DNA from: a bacterium
Lineage (GTDB): Bacteria; Bacillota; Clostridia; Lachnospirales; Lachnospiraceae
DNA: 39,308 nucleotides
NCBI GenBank assembly: GCA_023667365.1
Contig: JAMPAG010000022.1
Span: forward strand, 1-39,308
Reading direction: 5' to 3'
The translations under genes were made by a program, and so were the position numbers. Of this stretch, positions 7,008 to 14,745 are shown piece after piece. Under the pieces are notes generated by a model. The model did not search any database and was not told the origin of the DNA. It saw nothing but the letters and a program-made list of their open reading frames with translations. Position 1 is the first letter of the stretch. Each line of letters starts with the position of its first letter.

Positions 7008-8345
7008 CTATACTACCCGGATGTGACGGCTCAGCATCTCGCGCCCCTGCCTGCATAGCCCGTTAAAATAGTCCTCCATATAATTCGTGACCACGCGGCA
7101 GCTTGGCAGTACGGATTCCGGCAGGTACGCACGGCAGCCCTCGCGAATATCCTGCATCAGTTCCTTCGTTATATCGCCGCCAAATAAAATTTCCTCCGGA
7201 TTGAGCACGCAGATCAAGTTGATGACCGTTGACGTCAGGATCGCGGCGCGGCTTTGCCTGTCCGCGGCAGCAAGCATCCGTCCCTCCACGCTGCATCCGC
7301 GGAGCGACGCGCTCATACCCGGCGCTTCCTGCGCCGCGTCCGCGATGCCTTCTCCCATGCCTGACGCTTCCCACGCAGCATCCGACGCGCTTTTTCCCGT
7401 GCCGAACGCTTCTTCCTGTCCCGCATCCGCAATGCTTCCTCCCACGCCCGACGCTTCCCGCACAGCGTCCGACGCGCTTTTTCCCGTGCCGAACGCTTCT
7501 TTCTGTCCCGCATCCGCAATGCTTCCTCCCACGCCCGACGCTTCCCGCACAGCGTCTGACGCGCTTTTTCCCGTGCCGAACGCTTCTTTCTGTCCCGCGC
7601 CCGCTTCCGCCGTTCCGAGCAGCATACTGCCGACCTCGCCGGCAAAACTGCGGAATCCCGAATATAGTTTTCCCCCGATCACGATACCCGCGCCCATCCC
7701 CACGCCCTCCGCGTGCAGATAGACAAAATTCTGCACATGCTTTTTTGTTCCGAGCAGATAGCCCGCCGCAATGGCGTTCATGTCATTCATTACGCAGACC
7801 GACACGGAAAATTTGTTCTCCAGATATGCTTTCAGCCCAACATGCTCCCACTCAGGAACTGACGGGATCGCAAACACCTCGCCGTCCGCCGATACCGAAC
7901 CCGGCACGCCGACGCAGATCGCACAGATCTTCGTCCTTTTTTCAAAAAGCGCAGAAAGTAACGCCACGAGCTCCTCTGTGCAGTCCGCTCCCTTCACGCG
8001 CCGCCGTTTCTCATGCAGTTCCGTGTGCAGTTCTAAATCCGTCACGACCGCTTCTATCACATCCGTTTTGATCAGGACGGCGGCAAGCGCGGCGCGTTTG
8101 CTGTTGGGTGCGAACAATTCCGCCCGCCTGCCGCCCGTCGATGCGGCGATACCGAGACTGACGACCGCCTGCTCTTTCACAAGCTCCCCGATCAACATGT
8201 TGACGGTCGGCTGGCTCAGTTTCGTCAGCGCCGCAAGCTCCACGCGCGTCGCCTGCCCCTTGCTTTGCAGCGCATCCATGATCAATCCGATATTTAATTC
8301 TTTCATCAGAGCCGGTTTGCCCGTCCGCTCTTTATCCTGCGCCAT
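7008..8345 (-). CDS. ROK-family transcriptional regulator with tandem-repeat insertion
   Basis: A sugar-responsive repressor of the NagC/XylR type, 445 residues. Residues about 15-75 form a winged helix (RVELAALTKLSQPTVNMLIGELV) and the rest a ROK sugar-binding fold (VGVPGSV, MNDMNAIAAGYLLG, VGMGAGIVIGGKLYSG, FAGEVGSMLL, NPEEILFGGDI). The phosphate-binding DxGxT motif of true ROK kinases is not visible, so it should not be a kinase. Immediately after FAGEVGSMLL, where ROK proteins normally carry a CxCGxxGC zinc site, the sequence has no cysteines and instead contains about 88 residues of 29-residue repeats. It follows the sugar kinase by 15 bases with an AAGGAG site, and likely regulates its own amino-sugar operon. 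Confidence 0.87.
   Translation of the reverse strand: MAQDKERTGKPALMKELNIGLIMDALQSKGQATRVELAALTKLSQPTVNMLIGELVKEQAVVSLGIAASTGGRRAELFAPNSKRAALAAVLIKTDVIEAVVTDLELHTELHEKRRRVKGADCTEELVALLSALFEKRTKICAICVGVPGSVSADGEVFAIPSVPEWEHVGLKAYLENKFSVSVCVMNDMNAIAAGYLLGTKKHVQNFVYLHAEGVGMGAGIVIGGKLYSGFRSFAGEVGSMLLGTAEAGAGQKEAFGTGKSASDAVREASGVGGSIADAGQKEAFGTGKSASDAVREASGVGGSIADAGQEEAFGTGKSASDAAWEASGMGEGIADAAQEAPGMSASLRGCSVEGRMLAAADRQSRAAILTSTVINLICVLNPEEILFGGDITKELMQDIREGCRAYLPESVLPSCRVVTNYMEDYFNGLCRQGREMLSRHIRVV
7336..7596. repeat. Three 87-bp tandem repeats inside the ROK gene
   Basis: Units lie at 7336-7422, 7423-7509 and 7510-7596. The last two are almost identical, and the first is diverged over its left half. 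The period is a multiple of three, so each unit adds 29 residues (pattern ending in ASGVGGSIAD) without shifting the frame. Such an array is prone to copy-number change. Confidence 0.9.
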
Positions 8346-8360
8346 TTTTGCACTCCTTTT

Positions 8361-9320
8361 TTACCCGTTCCGCCGCGCTTTATCGAGCGCAAAGCGGACC
8401 GCGCCCAAAACCGGCTCCTCTTTTAATATGACAGGATATGCCTGCGGCGCCGCCGTATGCACTTCCTCCATGTACGCGTCGATCAGCAGCCGCTCCCCTG
8501 TCTGAAACAAGCTTCCGATCAGCACAACGGGGATGCGCTGCGCCGTCATTCCAAGCCGCTTGATCACGGCGGCCGCATAGCGCCCCTCTTCCCTTCCCAT
8601 GTCGGACAGCAGCTCCGCCGCGACCGCGTCTCCCTGCTTTGCCGCTTCAAAAACAACGATCGGGACGGCGTAGCGCTGCTTTTCATCCGGTCCGTCGTTT
8701 TTGATGCGTCCGCAGACTTCCTCCATCGTCCGGACACCGAACACCGGCGGAATGCGTTCTTCCAACAGCGACTTCTCATATGTCCCTTCCTCGGAGCGAA
8801 ACGCATAGTGGAGCGCTTTCTCACACAATTCCGCTCCGCCGCCGCAATTACCGGTGATATAGTCAAGATTTCTGAGTGTCAGCCGTTCACCCCGGTCGTT
8901 CATGCCCGCATGTGCTGCGCCTGTTCCACAGATGGACACCACGCCGGATATGGCGCATTCCGTCCCGCCGCTTTCTGCTGCGCCGCCCAGCGCCGCGCGC
9001 AATCCGATCCACGAATCATGCAGAACTTCATACGGCACGCCGGGCAGCACTTCCCCTACTGCCGGAATGAGCAGGGCAAAATCATCCTCTCCATCCGCGC
9101 CCGACATGCCGAGGACCGCATAAGAAATATCGGACAATGCCAGTCCCGCCTGCTTCAGCGCTTCTTCCACGGCGATCCGCACATTCTTTTTTGTCTGCGC
9201 GATCCCGTACATCTGATGCTGGGACGCTCCCGCTTCCCCCCTGCCCATGATATGCTCTTTTTCATCACAGATCATACAGCGCGTTCTCGTGCCGCCCGCA
9301 TCGACTCCCATCACATACAT
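8361..9320 (-). CDS. BadF/BadG-type sugar kinase (N-acetylglucosamine kinase-like)
   Basis: A 319-residue ASKHA-fold kinase predicted to phosphorylate an amino sugar in the cytoplasm. The N-terminal phosphate loop GVDAGGTRTRC is at residues 5-15, the adenosine-side motif VVSICGTGAAHAG near 122, and GNCGGGAE near 150, as in the BadF/GspK family of glucosamine and N-acetylglucosamine kinases. The ATG at 9320 follows GGAGG closely (four bases); a GTG six bases further in would have better spacing, so the exact start is uncertain. It lies between GH4 and the ROK regulator in one operon with nagB, which supports an amino-sugar substrate. Confidence 0.83.
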   Translation of the reverse strand: MYVMGVDAGGTRTRCMICDEKEHIMGRGEAGASQHQMYGIAQTKKNVRIAVEEALKQAGLALSDISYAVLGMSGADGEDDFALLIPAVGEVLPGVPYEVLHDSWIGLRAALGGAAESGGTECAISGVVSICGTGAAHAGMNDRGERLTLRNLDYITGNCGGGAELCEKALHYAFRSEEGTYEKSLLEERIPPVFGVRTMEEVCGRIKNDGPDEKQRYAVPIVVFEAAKQGDAVAAELLSDMGREEGRYAAAVIKRLGMTAQRIPVVLIGSLFQTGERLLIDAYMEEVHTAAPQAYPVILKEEPVLGAVRFALDKARRNG

Positions 9321-9416
9321 CTGTCGTCCTCCGTTCCCTACTGCCGTTTGCACCGCTTTCCTTCTCCGTGCATCTGCATCGCCCCGCTTCTCGCGCAACC
9401 GCCCGTGCCGCTTTCC

Positions 9417-10727
9417 CTACGCTTTCTCTTCAAAAAAAGCAGGCAGATACGCCCTGTGCGCTTCCATCATTTCCTCCATCATCACACGCGCATCCGGCAT
9501 CTCATGCACAAGCGGATGGTGCATGAGCGCGAGCAGCGCCTTGTTGCGGTCTCCCTCGACCGCCACCTCCACGGTCAGGCTCTCATATGCCTTGACCTGC
9601 TCCATCAGCCCTAAGAAAACCGACGGAAAGTTTCCATCGGCAAGCGCAAGCGGCAACGCGCCGTCTTTTCCGATCACACAGTTCGTCTCGATCACAGCGC
9701 CGTCCGCAAGCTGCCCAACCGTTCCCCTGTTGGCGGTATCGACCACCTGCACATCCCGCCTGTCATGGTAGATACTGTCGATCAGATTGATCGCCGCCTC
9801 CGAATATCTCGCGCCGCCGCGCTTTGCGAGCGCTTCCGGCTTTTCCTTTAACTGCTCGTCCTGATAACTGGCGAACAGATCCCGTTCTACTTTTTTCACC
9901 TGTACGGCGCGCGTGCCCTCCAAGCCGAGCGCCTCCTGCTTTTCGTGATGCAGAGACGCTCTCTCAAAGTAAAAATATTGCAAATACGGAGAGAGCATAC
10001 AGCCAAGCGCCCTTGCCATGTCGTCCATCCCGTCGTTTTTTTCGATATTTTTAACCACGCTCTCCTCATTTCCTGCCCGAAGCGCCTCCGGCAGACGGTC
10101 TTCTCCCCGATAAAAAGCATGTGTCATGACGCTCAGATGATTGAGTCCGATAAAACGGCAGTCCAGTTCTTCCGCCTGCACATGAAGCCGCTTTGCCGCG
10201 TCGTGGCGCATATTGATCGGGACGTTGCACAACCCGATACAGCGCACGTTCGTATATTTTAAGACCGCCTCCGTCACAATGCCCGCCGGATTGGTAAAAT
10301 TGATCAACCAGGCATCCGGACAGACCGCCTCCATATCCCGGCATATATCCAATATCACCGGAATCGTGCGCAACGCCTTAAAAAATCCACCCGCACCCGT
10401 TGTCTCCTGCCCGATCATATCGTATTTTAACGGAATCCGTTCGTCCTTCTCCCGCGCGTCCAAGCCGCCGACGCGAAGCTGTGTAATGACAAACGCTGCG
10501 CCCGAAAGCCCCTCTCGGCGGTCAAACGTATAGCGAACAGAAGCCGGATGCCCCGCCTTTTTGAGCATACGTTTGGCAAACGCGGTGTTGATCCGCACTT
10601 TTTCCTCTCCCTCCGGGATGTCGATCAGCACGATCTCCTCCACCGGCAGCGACGCGCGGTGCAGGATCACGCCCTCCACCAATTCCGGCGTATAACTGCT
10701 GCCTCCGCCAATGATCACAAGTTTCAT
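9417..10727 (-). CDS. Glycoside hydrolase family 4 (6-phospho-beta-glucosidase)
   Basis: Hydrolyses 6-phospho-glycosides imported by a phosphotransferase system, using NAD+ and a divalent metal. The 436-residue protein has a dinucleotide-binding start (KLVIIGGGSSYTPELVEG), the NPAGIVTEAV segment, the metal-ligand cysteine in GLCNVPINM and GLNHLS, all characteristic of GH4. These features fit the beta-glucosidase (LicH/CelF) branch. The start at 10727 follows AAGGAG with seven bases; a longer frame to 11039 would run back over the terminator and the 3' end of the sensor kinase. It is first in an operon with a sugar kinase, ROK regulator and nagB, so a phosphorylated chitobiose-like or glucosaminide substrate is plausible. 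Confidence 0.9.
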   Translation of the reverse strand: MKLVIIGGGSSYTPELVEGVILHRASLPVEEIVLIDIPEGEEKVRINTAFAKRMLKKAGHPASVRYTFDRREGLSGAAFVITQLRVGGLDAREKDERIPLKYDMIGQETTGAGGFFKALRTIPVILDICRDMEAVCPDAWLINFTNPAGIVTEAVLKYTNVRCIGLCNVPINMRHDAAKRLHVQAEELDCRFIGLNHLSVMTHAFYRGEDRLPEALRAGNEESVVKNIEKNDGMDDMARALGCMLSPYLQYFYFERASLHHEKQEALGLEGTRAVQVKKVERDLFASYQDEQLKEKPEALAKRGGARYSEAAINLIDSIYHDRRDVQVVDTANRGTVGQLADGAVIETNCVIGKDGALPLALADGNFPSVFLGLMEQVKAYESLTVEVAVEGDRNKALLALMHHPLVHEMPDARVMMEEMMEAHRAYLPAFFEEKA

Positions 10728-10788
10728 CGTCATTCTCCTTTCCGCCGAATCGTTTTTCTTTTTTAACTTTCTTAAATAAGTTGTTGTC

Positions 10789-10817
10789 AGCATATCATAT
10801 CTTAGTGAAAAAAGCAA
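10789..10817 (-). promoter_or_regulatory. Probable promoter of the GH4-kinase-ROK-nagB operon
   Basis: TTGCTT (10812-10817) and TATGCT (10789-10794), read on the minus strand, are 17 bases apart. Both hexamers are imperfect, as expected of an activated or repressed sugar promoter. The short inverted element AACTT/AAGTT downstream (around 10765-10782) could bind the ROK repressor, but this is weak. Confidence 0.45.
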
Positions 10818-10869
10818 GCGCCGCACGTCTAAAAGAATCGGGACATTTTCTAACAAATTCAGGGAATAC

Positions 10870-10972
10870 TTGAAATGCCAAACGGCATATGCTATAATGC
10901 CGGTAGGCAAAACGACAGAGTTGCTCATTGAGTACGCGAAAATCCCCAAAGGGTGCGACCTTTGGGGATTTT
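10870..10972 (+). ncRNA. Candidate small RNA: plus-strand promoter plus terminator
   Basis: On the plus strand TTGAAA (10870-10875) and a perfect TATAAT (10893-10898) are 17 bases apart, with an extended TG. Transcription would start near 10905 and meet the hairpin at 10939-10972 about 35 bases later, giving an RNA of roughly 70 bases. No reading frame with a ribosome binding site fits. The hairpin may equally serve the sensor kinase on the other strand. Confidence 0.45.
10939..10972. terminator. Bidirectional intrinsic terminator
   Basis: Fourteen-base perfect arms (10939-10952 and 10959-10972) enclose a six-base loop, with AAAA at one end and TTTT at the other, so it can act on both strands. 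On the minus strand it lies about 40 bases beyond the sensor kinase stop. Confidence 0.8.
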
Positions 10973-11013
10973 CTATTCTGATTTGGCGGGCGGCTTGTCT
11001 TGTATTCCTCTCA

Positions 11014-14000
11014 TCACCCCAAATATTTTGCCAGCACATTCAAAAACAGCTCGATATTCAGCGGCTTGGCAATATGCGCGTTCATGCCGTTCTTCAATGC
11101 CGCTTCCTTATCCTCCTCCATCGCGTTTGCCGTCATGGCAATGATGGGAATGGTCTCCACGTCTTTTCTTGACATGGCGCGGATCGTACGCGTCGCCTCA
11201 TAACCGTCCATGACCGGCATCTGCACATCCATCAGGATCGCGTTATAGTAACCTTCCTCCGCATGACTTACCATTTCCACCGCGTCGGTGCCGTCCGGCG
11301 CCGTCTCCACGGAAAATCCGGTCTCCTCCAGAATGGACTGGGCGATCTCCCGGTTCAACTCGTTATCTTCCACGAGCAGCACACGCTTGCCGCGGAAATC
11401 CATTTTGTTCCATGCGGTCGTTTCTTCTTTTACCGCTAAATTATTGGCGGCTAAGAGAACGGATTTCAAATCGGACATGAACAGCGGCTTTGCGCAGAAC
11501 GCCGTCACGCCCGCCTTCATGGCTTCTTCCTCAATGTCCGTCCAGTCGTATGCCGTCAGAATGATGATCGGCGTATCGTTGCCGACTGCGGCGCGGATGC
11601 GTCTGGCTGTCTCGATCCCGCTCATTTCCGGCATCTGCCAGTCAATAATATAAGTGTGGTAAGAGTCTCCCTCATTATGAGCGCTCTTGGCACGGTACAC
11701 CGCCTCCCTGCCGGAAATCGTCCATTCCGAACGCATCCCGATCTGCGCGAGCATACGCGTCACACTCTCGCAGCTGTCACAATCGTCATCCACCACCAGC
11801 GCGCGCAATCCTTCCAGCTCCTTGACCTGCATCGCATTCTTCTCCACGTCCTGAAGCTGCAGGCTCAATTCTACGCGGAACTCGCTGCCCTTTCCCTTTT
11901 CACTTTTGACACTGATATTGCCGCCCATGAGCTCTACGATATTCTTCGTGATCGCCATACCCAGTCCGGTTCCCTGAATCCCCGTCTTCGTCGTGCTTGC
12001 CTCCCGCTCGAACGGCTCAAAAATATGTTCCACGAACTCCGGCGACATGCCGATCCCGTTATCTTTGACAGTGAACACGTAATCCCCGTAACCGCGGTGG
12101 AAGGTGGTCTGCTGCTGGATGCGGAAGCTCACCGTCCCTCCCGCCGGCGTGTATTTTACGGCATTTCCCAGCAGATTTACCAACACCTGGCTCAGCTTTA
12201 AGGAATCCACGATCACGTCTTCATTCGTGACGTCAAACGTGTCGATGAACAGTTCCAGCTGCTTTGCTTTCACCTGCGGCTGAATGATATTGACCAGATT
12301 GTGCGTCAGTTCCGAAATATTGCACTCCTGCTCTTTGATCTGTAATTTTCCGCTTTCGATCCGGCTCATATCCAAAATATCATTGATCAGACTGAGCAGA
12401 TGGTTGCTGGAAGCCAGTACTTTTTGCAGGCAGTCCTGCACCTGTGCCCGATTATCTATATGGCTGACCGCGATGGTTGTAAAACCGATGATCGCATTCA
12501 TCGGCGTACGGATGTCGTGGGACATATTGGAAAGGAACGTCGTCTTGGCGCTGTTCGCATGCTGCGCCTGCAAGAGCGCATCCTGAAGCGCCTGCGTCTG
12601 CTCACGCTGTTTCCATACCTGCATCGTAATATCCCTGGAAACGACCATCACCATAATATCCCCGGTCTGCTCGTCCCGCGTCATGATAAAGGACTGGCGC
12701 ACGCACACCTGCTGCTCCTCGGACGCCCTGCCCCAGTAATCCAACACGACTTCGGCTTCTCCCTGCTCAAACCGCTGCTTAAGATGCTCCAGATTGACGA
12801 TTTCTTTGTATTCTTCCAACGACTCTTCCAAAATGAACGCCTGCCATTTTTCAAAGCATTCCGAAGCGGAGCATGGTGCGGACAAGCCCACCTTTTCCAA
12901 CAGGGAAATCTGCTGCCCGTCGATCGTGCGGGTAATATCCTGCTCGATCAGATCTCTGGTGAGATTAAACTCAAACGTACTGAATGCGGCGGAAGTGATG
13001 GCAATGCGGTACTGACGTTCTTTCCGGTTTGCCTGATTGATGACCGCCTGCGCTTTTAATTCTTTTTCTTTTAACACCGTCACATTCTGACGCAGGAATA
13101 ACACTTTATCCGCCTGACCGTCCGTATGCTCCAGACAGATGATATTGACATGTTCCCATGTCGTTTTCCCGTCCTTTTCGGAGCGGTATTCGTGCTGGAT
13201 CGTCCCGCCCTCTCCCAGCTCCTGCGCTACCACATCACGCTTCAGCTGTTCCGCATATTTCTGACGTTCTTCCTTATCAGCCAAAAAAGAACACAGATAC
13301 GCGGTAAATTCCTCATAAGTCCCGCTGGGCGCAAGACCTTTCCGCTCCGGCGCGGTTCCCGACAGATATTGATAGGTATTCTCTTTCAGATCCACAAGGA
13401 TAAAGCGGGCAAACAGCGTGCTCACGCCGTCGATGATATATCCCATTTCCCGGTTTTCCTGTTCCAGCCGCTGCCTGCGCCTGCGGCTGCCAAACAGCAG
13501 AAGCACAATATAAATGACAAACAGACCGATCAGGACCATCTGCAGGATCATCCCGGTCCGGTTTGCTTCCTGCACCATCCTCTGCGTCACACTCTTGGGG
13601 AACGCCTGTACCAGAATATACTCGCTTTCCGGCACATGCAGCACGCACAGGTTGTCCGTCAGGCTCCCAGAAGCACAGATGAATCCCTCTTCCGCACCTT
13701 TCCCCCGAAATACCGCCCAGACATGTTCTGCGGTTCCGGCATCAATCACACCGGTATCTCTCAACGCATCCGGCAGCGCTGTTTCCTGACTGCCTCCTCT
13801 GGAAGAAGCAATCACTTCTCCTTTTTGCGTACATAAATAGACATCCGCCGCCTCGCCGAAATAGTTTGTCTTTAGGATTTCCTGCAAGTAGTCCTCCGCG
13901 AGATACAGACCCAGCAGGACGCCGACCACCTCATCATCCTCCCACACGGGCGCGTAAAAAACCATCGTCGTCATGCCTGTAACACGGGAACTGAGCACCA

Positions 14001-14406
14001 TGCTGCACCCGCTCTCTCCCTGCATTCCCGCAATAAAATAGTCGCGGTCCCGGCTGTCAGACGTCGTCCCGGCCGACGTCATATTGACGCCCTGCGCGTT
14101 GACAAAACGGATAGAATCAAAATCCGTATTGTTCTCGATCTCCTTTAGCATGTCCGCGCTGATTCCCGCCGAATTCATTCCCACGCTCAAAAAGTAGGCG
14201 TAATTGCGCACCCGACGCCCCGCGTTGATAAATTCATTGCTGATCCCCATCGTAGTCTGACGGGCGGAATCCATGGCATAATTCAGATTCCGTTCTTCGA
14301 TCTGCTTCCTGTTCGAGACGGAATACCATCGGAACAACAGAATGATCGCAAAAAGCAAAATCAATAGGTATAGTACATTCTGCCAGGTCTTTTTGGATGA
14401 ATTCAT
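11014..14406 (-). CDS. Membrane hybrid sensor histidine kinase with two receiver domains
   Basis: A 1130-residue two-component sensor. Membrane helices at about residues 10-27 and 286-306 bracket an extracellular region of about 255 residues that looks like a double Cache sensor. Two PAS-like segments follow (about 320-450 and 460-598), then HisKA with His630 (NMSHDIRTPMNA), and an ATPase domain with N (NLLGNAVKYTP), G1 (DNGIGM) and G2 (GTGLGMA) boxes. Two receiver domains end the protein, with Asp922 (IIDWQMPEMSG) and Asp1060 (LMDVQMPVMDG). There is no DNA-binding output, so phosphate must pass to another protein. The start is uncertain: a GTG at 14418 sits only two bases after AAAGG, so ATG 14406 is preferred. 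Neighbours are glycosidases, but the ligand cannot be inferred. Confidence 0.9.
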   Translation of the reverse strand: MNSSKKTWQNVLYLLILLFAIILLFRWYSVSNRKQIEERNLNYAMDSARQTTMGISNEFINAGRRVRNYAYFLSVGMNSAGISADMLKEIENNTDFDSIRFVNAQGVNMTSAGTTSDSRDRDYFIAGMQGESGCSMVLSSRVTGMTTMVFYAPVWEDDEVVGVLLGLYLAEDYLQEILKTNYFGEAADVYLCTQKGEVIASSRGGSQETALPDALRDTGVIDAGTAEHVWAVFRGKGAEEGFICASGSLTDNLCVLHVPESEYILVQAFPKSVTQRMVQEANRTGMILQMVLIGLFVIYIVLLLFGSRRRRQRLEQENREMGYIIDGVSTLFARFILVDLKENTYQYLSGTAPERKGLAPSGTYEEFTAYLCSFLADKEERQKYAEQLKRDVVAQELGEGGTIQHEYRSEKDGKTTWEHVNIICLEHTDGQADKVLFLRQNVTVLKEKELKAQAVINQANRKERQYRIAITSAAFSTFEFNLTRDLIEQDITRTIDGQQISLLEKVGLSAPCSASECFEKWQAFILEESLEEYKEIVNLEHLKQRFEQGEAEVVLDYWGRASEEQQVCVRQSFIMTRDEQTGDIMVMVVSRDITMQVWKQREQTQALQDALLQAQHANSAKTTFLSNMSHDIRTPMNAIIGFTTIAVSHIDNRAQVQDCLQKVLASSNHLLSLINDILDMSRIESGKLQIKEQECNISELTHNLVNIIQPQVKAKQLELFIDTFDVTNEDVIVDSLKLSQVLVNLLGNAVKYTPAGGTVSFRIQQQTTFHRGYGDYVFTVKDNGIGMSPEFVEHIFEPFEREASTTKTGIQGTGLGMAITKNIVELMGGNISVKSEKGKGSEFRVELSLQLQDVEKNAMQVKELEGLRALVVDDDCDSCESVTRMLAQIGMRSEWTISGREAVYRAKSAHNEGDSYHTYIIDWQMPEMSGIETARRIRAAVGNDTPIIILTAYDWTDIEEEAMKAGVTAFCAKPLFMSDLKSVLLAANNLAVKEETTAWNKMDFRGKRVLLVEDNELNREIAQSILEETGFSVETAPDGTDAVEMVSHAEEGYYNAILMDVQMPVMDGYEATRTIRAMSRKDVETIPIIAMTANAMEEDKEAALKNGMNAHIAKPLNIELFLNVLAKYLG

Positions 14407-14548
14407 AAAAATAACCACGCCCTTTCTGCAAATTTGTGTATCAGCACAAATCTTGCGGTTACCCTTCGCGCTAACACGTCCGTTGCCGATGCCCCGTCAG
14501 GCAGGACAGCACCGCAGCGCGTTTCGTAAAACTAACAACCAAATTTCA
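14407..14548 (-). promoter_or_regulatory. Structured 5' leader of the sensor kinase
   Basis: The leader contains nested pairing: CGCGCT (14516-14521) with AGCGCG (14467-14472), and inside it GTCCTGCC (14500-14507) with GGCA (14484-14487) and GGAC (14478-14481). A separate seven-base hairpin (14445-14451 with 14432-14438) sits before the ribosome binding site. The last bases, GGGCGTGGTTATTTTTATG, closely match the end of the M23 peptidase leader. I recognise no known riboswitch. Confidence 0.5.
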
Positions 14549-14583
14549 GAGTTTATTTTACAACTCTGACTAAACATTTGCAA
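14547..14583 (-). promoter_or_regulatory. Sensor kinase promoter with overlapping inverted repeat
   Basis: TTGCAA (14578-14583) and TAAAAT (14555-14560) on the minus strand have a 17-base spacer. CAGAGTT at 14547-14553 and AACTCTG at 14562-14568 form a seven-base inverted repeat that brackets the -10, so a regulator could bind there. Confidence 0.6.
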
Positions 14584-14611
14584 TCCTGCTTCTCAAATCC
14601 CGTGCCGCAAA

Positions 14612-14745
14612 ACTGGCGCTTACGCCTCAATCTGCGGCTTATCACTAGGCTCACGCCTACGCCACGATCTGCGGCTTGCCAACAAGCTCACGCCTACGCC
14701 ACGATCTGCGGCTTGCTATCAGGCTCACGCTTACGCCTCAAACCG
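14612..14745. repeat. 37-bp tandem repeats at the GH2 3' end
   Basis: The core GCTCACGC recurs at 14649, 14686 and 14723, exactly 37 bases apart, joined by ACGATCTGCGGCTTGC. A fourth, shortened copy starts near 14616. The rightmost copy contains the last codons and the stop of the GH2 gene. The period is not a multiple of three, fitting its mostly non-coding position. The 14407-14730 gap holds only this array, the promoter and the leader. Confidence 0.85.

Noticed and set aside
10728..11039. N-terminal extension of the GH4 protein
   Set aside because: It would cross the terminator and the 3' end of the sensor kinase; a good ribosome binding site supports the ATG at 10727.
14407..14548. Known c-di-GMP or cobalamin riboswitch in the sensor kinase leader
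   Set aside because: I looked for the conserved cores of these classes and did not find them; only unassigned stems are visible.
14612..14745. CRISPR array
   Set aside because: The 37-base units follow each other with no unique spacers, and there are no cas genes.
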